Source: Nocardioides antri (GTDB lineage Bacteria > Actinomycetota > Actinomycetes > Propionibacteriales > Nocardioidaceae). Taken from it: a stretch of DNA of 64,000 nucleotides. The notes beneath the pieces are model-generated. The model was given only the letters and a program-made list of their open reading frames with translations, did no database searches and was not told the origin of the DNA. The stretch lies in the NCBI RefSeq assembly GCF_008373765.1, contig NZ_VUJW01000001.1, positions 189-64,188 of the forward strand. Direction: 5' to 3'. Made by a program: the position numbers and the translations under genes. Below, piece after piece: positions 16,434 to 24,250 of the stretch (its first letter is position 1; the number at the start of each line of letters is the position of its first letter).

Positions 16434-16994
16434 CTAGGTGTTCGCTCCGGACGGCCCATCGGATTGCCGACGGCCTCCGCGATCGGTCTCACGGAGCCGC
16501 CGCAGCCGCGAGTACGCCTCGAGCCCGTCGGGCACCCAGGGCCATTCGTCCAGCCGCCGCTGCAGCTCGTCCTCCGGCAGGAACGCGCTCCAGGCGACCT
16601 CCTCCGCCTGGGGGCGCACCGGCACGTCGCACCGCACCTCGTAGACCGCCGACCACCAGCGTCGTACGCCGCCGTCGTCGAAGAGGAACCTGAAGAGGAG
16701 GACTGGTCTCGGCAGCCCGGAGACGCCGAGCTCCTCCTCGGCCTCCCGGAGCGCAGCGTCGTCGTAGGCCTCGCCCGCCCCCACGACCCCGCCGACGAAC
16801 ATGTCGTAGAGGGAGGGGAACACCAGCTTGGTGGCGGTGCGCCGATGGACGAAGACGCGACCCTGCGGGTCCTTGACCTCGATGAACACACATCGGTGCC
16901 GCAGCCCTCGCGCGTAGGCGTCGGCGCGCCGCGCCTGTCCGACGACAGCGTCGTGCTCGTCGACGATGTCGAGCATCTCGTCGGCGGAACTCAT
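16434..16994 (-). CDS. NUDIX hydrolase (YfcD/IDI-like)
   Basis: A 186-residue NUDIX protein. The NUDIX box is complete: GGVVGAGEAYDDAALREAEE followed by ELGV, containing the metal-binding REAEEEL. The N-terminal part MLDIVDEHDAVVGQARRADA and the RHRCVFIEVKDPQGRVFVHR strand pair resemble isopentenyl-diphosphate isomerase-like NUDIX proteins of the YfcD type, which are often hydrolases without isomerase activity. The substrate is unknown. The C-terminal 15 residues are low-complexity. Confidence 0.9.
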   Translation of the reverse strand: MSSADEMLDIVDEHDAVVGQARRADAYARGLRHRCVFIEVKDPQGRVFVHRRTATKLVFPSLYDMFVGGVVGAGEAYDDAALREAEEELGVSGLPRPVLLFRFLFDDGGVRRWWSAVYEVRCDVPVRPQAEEVAWSAFLPEDELQRRLDEWPWVPDGLEAYSRLRRLRETDRGGRRQSDGPSGANT

Positions 16995-17047
16995 GACACC
17001 TCCACGTGACCGGACCGCGCGCCCGCTGGCCCATCCTCACGCACAGA

Positions 17048-17083
17048 CTGCCCGGCCCGCGGCGAACGCCGCGAGCCGGGCAG
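17048..17083 (-). terminator. Strong terminator hairpin after lipoprotein gene
   Basis: CTGCCCGGC pairs with GCCGGGCAG and the inner CGCGGCG pairs with CGCCGCG around an AA loop; only two bases are unpaired. It starts 15 bp beyond the stop at 17099. Confidence 0.75.
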
Positions 17084-17098
17084 TGACTCTGGTGGCTC

Positions 17099-18310
17099 CT
17101 ACTGCAGAGACTTGTTCTGCGCGATGCCTCCGGCCAGGGTGGCGGCGGTCATCGACATGTGGTGGGCGGCGGCGTAGAGCCTGGCGAAGACCTTGCCGTC
17201 ACCGGCGACGAGCGAGTCGATGGTGACGAACACGCTCTTGACGTGCGGCTTCAGCTCGTCCGCGACGGCATCGGCAGGCAGCTCGGGGACCACGGAGTTG
17301 ATGATCTGTCCGAAGGAGGTGCGGTACTTGTTGAGATCCTTGGTCGCCTTGGCGACCATGGCTTCGTCTCCGGTCGCCTTGCCCAGGGTGTAGTTGACGA
17401 AGAAGCCGATGTGCTGGCGCCAGGACTCGAGGAACGGCTTCCTGGCCTCCGGGTAGGCGGATCCGACAGCCTTCGACAGGGCGACGGAGTTGTCGTCGAG
17501 GGCGGCGACTGCGGCCTGGACGGAGGGCTCTTCGAGGTCTCCACCCTTGCTGACGGCCTGGGCCAGGGCGATCCCGGCCAGGTAGACGTGCTCGTCGAGC
17601 AGGTAGGTCATGCCGGCGCGCAGCTCGGCGGCGTCGCTGTCGGCGGCGCCTTCCAGTCCCTTGTTCTCGGCGATGCCGCCGGCCAGGATCTCCGCGGTGT
17701 GCGGCATGTGTGAGGCCGCGACGGCCAGCTTGGCGAAGACCTTGCCGTCGCCGGCCACCAGGGAGTCGATCGCGGCGTAGACGGTGTTGACGTGGGGCTT
17801 GAGCTCGTCGGCCACGGCGTCAGCGGGAAGCTCGGGGACCACGGAGTTGATGAGCTGCCCGAAGGAGGTGCGGTACTTGTTCAGATCCTTGGTCGCCTTG
17901 GCGACCATGGCCTGGTCCCCGGTGGCCTTGCCGAGGGTGTAGTTGACGAAGAAGCCGATGTGCTGGCGCCACGACTCCAGGAAGGGCTTCTCGGCCTCGG
18001 GATACGCCGACCCGACCGCCTTGGACAGCGCGACCGAGTTCTTGTCCAGGGTGGTGACGGCGGCCTTCACCGTGGGTGCCTCGAGGTTCCCGCCCTCGTC
18101 GACGGCGGTCTTCAGGGCGATGCCGGCCAGGTAGACGTGCTGCACCAGCAGGTCGGTCAGCCCGGCCCGAAGGTCTGCTGCCGGCGTCGCCGTCGCAGCC
18201 TGGCCGGACTCGTTCTTGTCATCGGCGTCGGAGTCGGAGCATCCGGTGAGGGCGAGAGCCCCCACCAGGGCCACCGAGACAACTCCCGCAAAACGGCGGT
18301 ACGACTTCAT
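17099..18310 (-). CDS. Tandem-repeat helical lipoprotein, copy 1
   Basis: A 403-residue exported lipoprotein: signal peptide with lipobox LTGC (Cys24), a short acidic linker, then two similar helical domains of about 165 residues each. Each repeat has the block ESWRQHIGFFVNYTLGK, a preceding LDxNSVALSKAVGSAYPEA, and a His/Met-rich end (ASHMPHTAE in the first, AAHHMSMTAATLAGG in the second). These His/Met clusters and the neighbouring cupredoxin, YcnI and CopCD genes suggest a metal role, perhaps copper (inference). It is the last gene of a leftward series and is closely related to the next upstream gene. ATG 18310 follows GAGGAGAAG. Confidence 0.8.
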   Translation of the reverse strand: MKSYRRFAGVVSVALVGALALTGCSDSDADDKNESGQAATATPAADLRAGLTDLLVQHVYLAGIALKTAVDEGGNLEAPTVKAAVTTLDKNSVALSKAVGSAYPEAEKPFLESWRQHIGFFVNYTLGKATGDQAMVAKATKDLNKYRTSFGQLINSVVPELPADAVADELKPHVNTVYAAIDSLVAGDGKVFAKLAVAASHMPHTAEILAGGIAENKGLEGAADSDAAELRAGMTYLLDEHVYLAGIALAQAVSKGGDLEEPSVQAAVAALDDNSVALSKAVGSAYPEARKPFLESWRQHIGFFVNYTLGKATGDEAMVAKATKDLNKYRTSFGQIINSVVPELPADAVADELKPHVKSVFVTIDSLVAGDGKVFARLYAAAHHMSMTAATLAGGIAQNKSLQ

Positions 18311-18362
18311 CTTCTTCTCCTCGTTGCGAGAGCCCTCGTGCCTGGAAACGGTTGGGTGCAGA

Positions 18363-18402
18363 CACCTGCCGGCTCCCCGGCACGATGGGGAGCCGACAGG
18401 TG
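18363..18402 (-). terminator. Terminator between the two lipoprotein genes
   Basis: CACCTGCCGGCTCCCC and GGGGAGCCGACAGGTG form a 16-bp stem with one mismatch and an 8-base loop, ending 6 bp from the stop at 18409. Transcription of copy 2 probably ends here, at least partly, before copy 1. Confidence 0.75.
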
Positions 18403-18408
18403 GGTCGG

Positions 18409-19692
18409 TCAGTTGAGCGACTTGTTCTCGGCGATGCCTCCGGCCAGCGTGGCGGCGGTCATCGACATGTGGTGGGCCGCGTCGTAGAGCTTGGCGAAGA
18501 CCTTGCCGTCGCCGGCGACGAGCGAGTCGATGGTGACGAACACGCTCTTGACGTGCGGCTTCAGCTCGTCCGCAACCGCATCGGCAGGCAGCTCGGGCAC
18601 GACGGAGTTGATGATCTGCCCGAAGGAGGTGCGGTAGCCGTCGAGGTCGTTCTCGGCCTTCGTCACCATCGCCTTGTCACCGGTTGCCTTGCCCAGGGTG
18701 TAGTTGACGAAGAAGCCGATGTGCTGGCGCCAGGACTCCAGGAACGGAGCCTCGGCGTCGGGGTAGGCGGCTCCGACAGCCTTGGACAGGGCCACCGAGT
18801 TGTCGTCCAGTGCGGCGACTGCGGCCTGGACGGAGGGCTCTTCGAGGTCCCCACCCTTGCTGACGGCCTGCGCAAGGGCGATCCCGGCCAGGTAGACGTG
18901 CTCGTCCAGCAGGTAGGTCAGACCGCTCCGCAGGGTCGCTGCGTCGCTGTCGACGGTGCCTTCCAGTCCCTGGTTCTGGACGATGCCGCCGGCCAGGGTC
19001 TCTGCGGTGTGCGGCATGTGCGAGGCGGCGATCGCCAGCTTGGCGAAGACCTTGCCGTCGCCGGCCACCAGGGAGTCGATCGCGTCGAACACGGTGTTCA
19101 CGTGAGGCTTGAGCTCCTCCGCGACCGCGTCAGCAGGCAGCTCGGGGACCACGGAGTTGATGATCTGTCCGAAGGAGGTGCGGTAGCCGTCGAGGTCGTT
19201 CTCGGCCTTCGTCACCATCGCCTTGTCCCCGGTGGCCTTGCCCAGGGTGTAGTTGACGAAGAAGCCGATGTGCTGGCGCCAGGACTCCAGGAACGGAGCC
19301 TCGGCGTCGGGGTAGACCGACCCGACGGCCTCGGAAAGCGCCACCGAGTTCTTGTCCAGGGTGGCGACCGCGGCCTTCACCGAGGGAGCCTCGAGGTTCC
19401 CGCCCTCGTCGACGGCGGTCTTCAGGGCGATGCCGGCCAGGTAGACGTGCTGGACCAGCAGGTCGGTCAGTCCGGCCCGGAGCTCTGCTGCCGGCGTGAC
19501 TGTCGCAGCCTGCCCGGAGGTGGTGGTGCTGGTGTCGGACGCGGTGGGCTCGTCGGCCGGCTCCGAGCTCTGCGACTGAGACTGACCGCTCGGCTCCTCG
19601 GAGTCGGCGGAGCCGGTGCATGCGGACAGGCTGACCAGGGTGGCCACGGCCAACGCAGCCATGCCGGCGCGGACGGTTCGGGATGACTTCAT
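18409..19692 (-). CDS. Tandem-repeat helical lipoprotein, copy 2
   Basis: A 427-residue paralogue of the adjacent lipoprotein. Signal peptide and lipobox LSAC (Cys25) are followed by a Ser/Glu/Thr-rich linker longer than in copy 1, then two helical repeats with ESWRQHIGFFVNYTLGK in each. The ends carry ASHMPHTAETLAGG and AAHHMSMTAATLAGG. The second repeats of the two proteins are closer to each other than to the first repeats, so the two-repeat protein duplicated as a unit. ATG 19692 (behind GGAGAAG) is preferred over ATG 19704 by analogy with copy 1. It is 37 bp downstream of the cupredoxin gene and may share its ECF promoter. Confidence 0.8.
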   Translation of the reverse strand: MKSSRTVRAGMAALAVATLVSLSACTGSADSEEPSGQSQSQSSEPADEPTASDTSTTTSGQAATVTPAAELRAGLTDLLVQHVYLAGIALKTAVDEGGNLEAPSVKAAVATLDKNSVALSEAVGSVYPDAEAPFLESWRQHIGFFVNYTLGKATGDKAMVTKAENDLDGYRTSFGQIINSVVPELPADAVAEELKPHVNTVFDAIDSLVAGDGKVFAKLAIAASHMPHTAETLAGGIVQNQGLEGTVDSDAATLRSGLTYLLDEHVYLAGIALAQAVSKGGDLEEPSVQAAVAALDDNSVALSKAVGAAYPDAEAPFLESWRQHIGFFVNYTLGKATGDKAMVTKAENDLDGYRTSFGQIINSVVPELPADAVADELKPHVKSVFVTIDSLVAGDGKVFAKLYDAAHHMSMTAATLAGGIAENKSLN

Positions 19693-19729
19693 GTTCTTCT
19701 CCATTGCGAGTTGAGGTGGTTGGTGCCTG

Positions 19730-20125
19730 TCACTTGGTGACTTCGACTACGCCCGACATCCCTTTGTGGATGGAGCAGTAGTACGTGTAGGTGCCGGGCT
19801 CGGTGAACGTGTAGGAGACGTCCTCACCGGCCGCGAGCTGGCTGTCGATCGTGCCGTCGGGGTTCTCGGAGGTGCGCAGCCCGTCGCCGCCGAGCTCGAA
19901 GGTGCCGGTGGTCACGGTGTGGCCGATGCTGTCGCTCACGGTCCAGGTCACCGTCGTACCGGCCTTGACGGTGAGCTCTTCCGGCTCGAAGGCCAGAAGC
20001 TTGGTGGTCACCGTCTTGCCGTCGCTGGGGGATGCGGGGTCCGCGCCGGCGTCGTCCGAGCTGCAGGCTCCGAAGGAGATCGCAGCGCCGAAGAGGAGGG
20101 CCAGACCTGCTGCTCGTTGGTTCAT
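19730..20125 (-). CDS. Cupredoxin (plastocyanin/amicyanin-type) lipoprotein
   Basis: A 131-residue blue-copper lipoprotein: lipobox FGAC with Cys21, then a cupredoxin domain (about 38-131). Type-1 copper ligands are visible: His69 in IGHTVTT, then Cys117, His120 and Met123 in YYCSIHKGMSG. It would be anchored outside the membrane and carry electrons or bind copper. ATG 20125 has no Shine-Dalgarno sequence but lies immediately after an ECF-type promoter, consistent with a leaderless message. Neighbours DUF6529 and the two lipoproteins read in the same direction. Confidence 0.92.
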   Translation of the reverse strand: MNQRAAGLALLFGAAISFGACSSDDAGADPASPSDGKTVTTKLLAFEPEELTVKAGTTVTWTVSDSIGHTVTTGTFELGGDGLRTSENPDGTIDSQLAAGEDVSYTFTEPGTYTYYCSIHKGMSGVVEVTK

Positions 20126-20131
20126 GTCCAG

Positions 20132-20163
20132 GGATTCGGAGCCGCCGCACAAAGGGATTGGTC
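20132..20163 (-). promoter_or_regulatory. ECF-type promoter of the cupredoxin gene
   Basis: On the minus strand GACCAATCC (20163-20155), 16 bp, then CGAATCC (20138-20132). This is a typical ECF layout (AAT-containing -35, CGAA -10). The expected transcription start is at or next to the ATG at 20125. Two further copies precede DUF6529 and the anti-sigma gene. Confidence 0.7.
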
Positions 20164-20182
20164 GGGATCGGTGGGGATCGGT

Positions 20183-20198
20183 CGGGTTCGGGAACCCG
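20183..20198 (-). terminator. Short hairpin after DUF6529
   Basis: CGGGTTC, GG, GAACCCG: a 7-bp stem right behind the DUF6529 stop (20200). The loop is only two bases, so the closing pairs must open; it may be a weak terminator that makes the separate cupredoxin promoter useful. Confidence 0.35.
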
Positions 20199-20199
20199 G

Positions 20200-20754
20200 T
20201 CACCGGCCGTACCCGACGAGCTGGAACCACCACCAGGAGCTGAGGTACCAAGCGACGACGAACGCGGTGAACAACGTGCCGCCGAGGACCGGGATCAACC
20301 AGCCAGGCAGCCGAGCCATCCGCAGGCCGATCATCTTGCTGGCGAAGGCGCCGTAGAAGACGCAACCGGCGACGGAGTGAAGGGTGGTGCGCGGAGTGAG
20401 GGTGTCGAACCCGAAGGCGTACACGCAGTAGTACGCGACGGGCAGGCTGAGGAGGAATGCCAGCACACCGTTCACGCGGTGGATCGGGCCCACCCAGGCT
20501 GGGGCGCGTCGGACCAGGGGTAGCCGGCCGTACATCCAGCTGGCCGTCAGCACCTGGGCGACGATCATCAGCAGCACCGCGGAGCTGAGCCACGCCTTCA
20601 TCGACTGCATGCTCGTGAACCACCAGACAGGCAGGAGGCGCGGTTGTCCCTGCTGGGCGCCGACGACGCCCAGCGTGGTCGCCACGGCGACACCTGCCAG
20701 GAGACAGACGGCGAGACCAGCTCGGTCGAGCCCGGTGCGGTGTGCGTCGGCCAT
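20200..20754 (-). CDS. DUF6529 family membrane protein
   Basis: A 184-residue integral membrane protein that I recognise as DUF6529. It has an N-terminal helix, then helices around AWLSSAVLLMIVAQVLTASW, IHRVNGVLAFLLSLPVAYYC, LHSVAGCVFYGAFASKMIGL and VLGGTLFTAFVVAWYLSS. Histidines in IHRVNG and LHSVAG sit at helix starts, as in small b-type cytochrome membrane proteins, so haem binding and electron transfer to the cupredoxin are plausible (inference). ATG 20754 is preceded by GAGAGG. It leads the cupredoxin-lipoprotein series and is divergent from the anti-sigma gene. Confidence 0.8.
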   Translation of the reverse strand: MADAHRTGLDRAGLAVCLLAGVAVATTLGVVGAQQGQPRLLPVWWFTSMQSMKAWLSSAVLLMIVAQVLTASWMYGRLPLVRRAPAWVGPIHRVNGVLAFLLSLPVAYYCVYAFGFDTLTPRTTLHSVAGCVFYGAFASKMIGLRMARLPGWLIPVLGGTLFTAFVVAWYLSSWWWFQLVGYGR

Positions 20755-20806
20755 GTCGCGCCTCTCAGAGGGATGCCCGGTGATCGGACTCCGATGGGGT
20801 GCTGGT

Positions 20807-20838
20807 GCTTCGAAGTCGCCGCGTCCATCGGATTGGTC
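20807..20838 (-). promoter_or_regulatory. ECF-type promoter of DUF6529
   Basis: Minus strand GACCAATCC (20838-20830), 17 bp, CGAAGC (20812-20807). The leader to ATG 20754 would be about 46 bases and includes the GAGAGG ribosome site. Confidence 0.6.
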
Positions 20839-20875
20839 ACGTCTCCCGCGTGCCCGACGAGCAACCTGCGCGAAG

Positions 20876-20908
20876 GACCAATCCGAGAGGCGCGTCGTCG
20901 CGAACTCC
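20876..20908 (+). promoter_or_regulatory. ECF-type promoter of the anti-sigma operon
   Basis: GACCAATCC (20876-20884), 16 bp, CGAACTCC (20901-20908). The start codon GTG 20953 follows after about 40 bases. Same -35 nonamer as the two divergent promoters, indicating autoregulation by the sigma factor this anti-sigma protein controls. Confidence 0.65.
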
Positions 20909-20952
20909 ACCTGTCATCTCAACACCGACCATTGCCAGGAACGGAGGTCCTC

Positions 20953-21678
20953 GTGCGTCCACCGAAATGGCACCCGGCCCGTCGGGCACCGGGCGTCGTG
21001 CCCGGCGACGACGGGCACGCGCTCTCTGGTGCCTATGTCCTGGACGCAGTGAAGCCCCTCGAGCGACGACGGTTCGAGGCGCACCTGGCCGAGTGCGCCA
21101 GCTGCCGCCTCGAGGTCGCCGGCCTGCGCGAGACCGCGGCAGAGCTCTCCCAGACCGTCGCCACCGACCCTCCCTCCGACCTGAAGCCGCGCGTGCTGGG
21201 GGCGTCCGGACGGCTGGCGCAGGGACGTACGACGCTCGGCCGCCCGCAGCAGTGGAGCCCGAGCCGGTCGACCCGACTGCTGGTGGCAGCAGCGGCCGTT
21301 CTGGCCATCGGCGGCTCCTCGTACGCCCTCGGCCAGCAGCACGAGAACCCCTCGCCGGTGACCGCCGAGGCGGTCTTCGAGGCACCCGATGCACGAGTCC
21401 GCGGCGTTGCGCTGGAGGACGGGGAGTTCCGGATCGCGCTCTCCCCGAAGCTGGGCCTGGTGGCTGTCCAGGCCGACATGCCGCCGCTCCCGGCCGGCCG
21501 CACCTACCAGGCGTGGGTCATCGCCGACGAAGCGCGATCACTCGGCGTCCTCGAGGACGGCGAGGGCTTCGTGCCCATCCCGAGTGACGGCCGGCTCGCC
21601 GTGACCGTCGAGCCGGAAGGCGGATCCATCCAGCCCACCACCGTTCCCCTCTTCGCCCTCCCGCTTGAGAACGTCTGA
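20953..21678 (+). CDS. RskA-type anti-sigma factor
   Basis: A 241-residue membrane anti-sigma factor. The cytoplasmic N-terminal ZAS domain has His44-x3-Cys48-x2-Cys51 (FEAHLAECASCRLEV); one membrane helix (about 107-126, LLVAAAAVLAIGGSSYALG) leads to an extracytoplasmic RskA domain ending in YQAWVIADEARSLGVL and TVEPEGGSIQPTTVP. Known RskA proteins restrain SigK until proteolysed. GTG 20953 is chosen for the GGAGG five bases upstream. No sigma factor gene is adjacent, which is unusual. The downstream YcnI and CopCD genes suggest that the pair senses copper or envelope redox state. Confidence 0.9.
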   Translation: MRPPKWHPARRAPGVVPGDDGHALSGAYVLDAVKPLERRRFEAHLAECASCRLEVAGLRETAAELSQTVATDPPSDLKPRVLGASGRLAQGRTTLGRPQQWSPSRSTRLLVAAAAVLAIGGSSYALGQQHENPSPVTAEAVFEAPDARVRGVALEDGEFRIALSPKLGLVAVQADMPPLPAGRTYQAWVIADEARSLGVLEDGEGFVPIPSDGRLAVTVEPEGGSIQPTTVPLFALPLENV

Positions 21679-21718
21679 CCCCCCTCGCGCCCCCACGCCC
21701 TGATCGAGAGAAATCGCC

Positions 21719-22396
21719 ATGACCCCCCGGAACCTGACCCGCATTCTCACCCCGATGGCAGCCGCCGCCACCTTCGGCCTGACCCTGGTCGCGCCGGCCG
21801 CCGCGCACGTCTCCATCACCCCGTCGACGACCACCGCCGGTGCCTACTCCGTGCTGACGGTGAGCGTCTCGCACGGCTGCGACGGCTCGGCCACGACCGA
21901 GGTCGAGATCCAGCTGCCCGAAGAGGTCCTCTCCGTGACCCCGACCCGCAACCCCTTCTGGGACGTGAGGACCACGACGGTCCCCCTGGACGAGCCGACC
22001 ACCGACGCCCACGGCAACACCGTCACCGAGCGCATGGGCAGCGTCGTCTACACCGCGAAGGACCCGTTGCCCGACGGACAGCGGGACGCGTTCGATCTCT
22101 CGCTGCAGCTTCCCGACCAGGTCGGCACCCTGACCTTCCCCACGGTGCAGACGTGCGTGAGAGGCGCCACCGGGTGGGTCGAGTCTCCTGCCGAGGGCCA
22201 GAGCGCCGACGAGCTCGACCATCCCGCGCCCACCGTCACCGTCACCGAAGGTGACGCCGGGGCTGCCCCGGCAGACACCGTCGCCGGCCCGGCATCCGAG
22301 GGCGTCGACACGATGGCCGCACTCGGAGTCGGCGCCGGCGTCCTCGGACTGCTGGTCGGTGGCGCGGCACTGACCCGCGCGCGGCGCAGACCATGA
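21719..22396 (+). CDS. YcnI/DUF1775 copper-associated membrane-anchored protein
   Basis: A 225-residue exported protein of the YcnI (DUF1775) family. A signal peptide (1-29, ending APAAA) would release a mature protein beginning with His30; in YcnI this N-terminal His is a copper ligand. The domain core shows VSHGCDG, TPTRNPFWDV and LPDGQRDAFDLSLQLPDQ. A C-terminal helix (about 200-219) followed by RARRRP anchors it outside the membrane. It is 40 bp after the anti-sigma gene, and its stop overlaps the CopC-CopD start as ATGA, so the three genes form one operon. Confidence 0.9.
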   Translation: MTPRNLTRILTPMAAAATFGLTLVAPAAAHVSITPSTTTAGAYSVLTVSVSHGCDGSATTEVEIQLPEEVLSVTPTRNPFWDVRTTTVPLDEPTTDAHGNTVTERMGSVVYTAKDPLPDGQRDAFDLSLQLPDQVGTLTFPTVQTCVRGATGWVESPAEGQSADELDHPAPTVTVTEGDAGAAPADTVAGPASEGVDTMAALGVGAGVLGLLVGGAALTRARRRP

Positions 22397-24075
22397 CCTC
22401 CGGCGACAACGGGCCCTCGTGGCAGTGGGTCGCCCGGCTCATCGCCGGGGTGGTCGCGGCTCTGGCCTCGGTCGTGATGTTCGCCGGACCGGCTTCCGCC
22501 CATGCAGCACTGGTCGACACCAGTCCCGACGACGGCGCGGTGCTGGCCGAGGCGCCCGACGACGTACGGCTGACCTTCAACGGGCCGGTGCGCCTCCTTG
22601 CCGACGGGATCCGGCTCTACGACGCCGCCGGTGAGGACTTCCCCGTGGCCGCGGAGGGCGAGGGTTCCGAGATCGTCGTGGAGACGCCGGCGGAGCTCGG
22701 AGAGGGCAGCTTCGTCGTCAGCTGGCGCGTCGTGTCCGCCGACGGGCACCCGCTCTCGGGATCGTTCACGTTCTCGATCGGCAGCCGCAGTGACACGGTC
22801 GCGCCCGCACCGGCGAGCGCCGACCCCTCCGCCGACGCACAACGGCTGCACAGCGTCACCCAAGGCGGTCAGTACGTCGCGCTGCTCCTCGCCGCGGGGC
22901 TGGTCGTCTTCCTCGGACTGCTTCCCCGCTCCGCGCCGGCCGCCGTGCGACGACGCGTGGCGAAGGTCGGCCTCGTCATGTCGGTCCTCGCGTCCGTCGC
23001 GAGCCTGCTGCTGGTGCCGCTGTCGGCTGCGATCGAGCGCGGAGCCGGCGTGGCAGCGATCTTCTCCACGACCGCGCTCTCGGATCCGGGCCCGGTGGCT
23101 GCCGAGTGGCTCGTGGCGTTCCTGGTCACAGGCGGGCTCTTCCTCGCAATGGCTGCCAGCAGGGGCGGCGGCGGTGCCCGGCCCGGCCGTCGGTGGTACG
23201 GCGTCGCGCTCATCGGCGTCACTGCCGCCCTCACCGGCCCCGCGCTGGTCGGGCACACCCGCTCCTTCGGCCCGGAGATGCTGTTGGTCCTGACCGACGT
23301 CGCGCACCTCGCGGCCGGAGCCGTCTGGCTCGGCGGGCTGGTCGGACTCGTCATCGCCCTACCGCGGCTCGCTGGTCACGGGCATCTGGGAGCCCAGGTC
23401 CTGTCCCGCTTCTCGACCGCCGCTGCTGCCAGCCTGCTGGTGCTCACGGTGATGGGCAGCGTGCTCTCGTGGCGCATCCTCGCCTCCTGGGACCTGCTGT
23501 TCCACACCTCCTACGGCATCCTGCTGCTGACCAAGATCGCCATCGTGGTCGTCGCGATCCTCGTCGCCGCAGCCAACAGGTTCGTTCTCCTGCCGCGCGT
23601 GCAGGACCCGGAGCGGCGTGACGAGACGGGGGCCGGCACCCACCCGATCCGCCGGGCGATCGCGGTGGAAGGCGTGCTCCTGGTCGGCGCTCTTCTCGTG
23701 ACCGGGTTCCTGACCAACCAGGCTCCGCACCCGAGCCCCGACCTGGTCTCCGCGCCCGCCGCCAGCTCGCACGCGCAGTCGATCGGAGACCTTCGTATCG
23801 TCACCACGCTGGACTCCGGCACCGTCGGACCGAACACGGTGCGCATCGAGACCGAGGACACCTCCGGCGCACCCCGGACGCTCCCGCACCGCCCGGTCGT
23901 CAGCCTCAGCTCCGACAGCCACGACCTCGGCAGCCTCCCGATCACCCGTACCGGTCCGGCGACCTACGAGGCATCGGCGATCCTCCCCAGCACCGGCACC
24001 TGGGAGATCCAGGTCAGCCTCCGCCTGAGCAGGTTCGAGAACCCCGTGTTCACGGTCCCGGTCACCGTGAGCTGA
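22393..24075 (+). CDS. CopC-CopD fusion, copper transport/resistance protein
   Basis: A 560-residue fusion. A signal peptide ends ASA (residue 36), leaving His37 at the N terminus of a CopC domain (about 37-135; HAALVDTSPDDGAVL, VVSADGHPLSGSFTFSIG), the expected Cu site. The CopD part (about 155-440) has eight or so membrane helices with His in LVGHTRSFGPE, LTDVAHLAAGAVWLGGL and LLFHTSYGILLLTK. A C-terminal exported beta-rich domain (about 460-560) follows. The family is thought to bring copper into or across the membrane. ATGA overlap couples it to ycnI-like gene. Confidence 0.9.
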   Translation: MTSGDNGPSWQWVARLIAGVVAALASVVMFAGPASAHAALVDTSPDDGAVLAEAPDDVRLTFNGPVRLLADGIRLYDAAGEDFPVAAEGEGSEIVVETPAELGEGSFVVSWRVVSADGHPLSGSFTFSIGSRSDTVAPAPASADPSADAQRLHSVTQGGQYVALLLAAGLVVFLGLLPRSAPAAVRRRVAKVGLVMSVLASVASLLLVPLSAAIERGAGVAAIFSTTALSDPGPVAAEWLVAFLVTGGLFLAMAASRGGGGARPGRRWYGVALIGVTAALTGPALVGHTRSFGPEMLLVLTDVAHLAAGAVWLGGLVGLVIALPRLAGHGHLGAQVLSRFSTAAAASLLVLTVMGSVLSWRILASWDLLFHTSYGILLLTKIAIVVVAILVAAANRFVLLPRVQDPERRDETGAGTHPIRRAIAVEGVLLVGALLVTGFLTNQAPHPSPDLVSAPAASSHAQSIGDLRIVTTLDSGTVGPNTVRIETEDTSGAPRTLPHRPVVSLSSDSHDLGSLPITRTGPATYEASAILPSTGTWEIQVSLRLSRFENPVFTVPVTVS

Positions 24076-24250
24076 CCGGCCATTGCGGTCCGTGCTCCGG
24101 AGAGCGACACTCGTCGGAGTGCTGACGCGACCTGTTCGAGGCGGCAGACACCGACTGCGGGGGAACCGACAGCGAGCTCTGCCGATGAGGCGCGCGCTCA
24201 CATCGTGGCGTACGCTGCGCGCGCCCGTGCCACCTCATGATCGACCGCCC

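Noticed and set aside
20156-20186. Short GGGATCGGT direct repeats after DUF6529
   Set aside because: Only two or three imperfect copies, partly overlapping the ECF promoter; likely chance in G-rich sequence.
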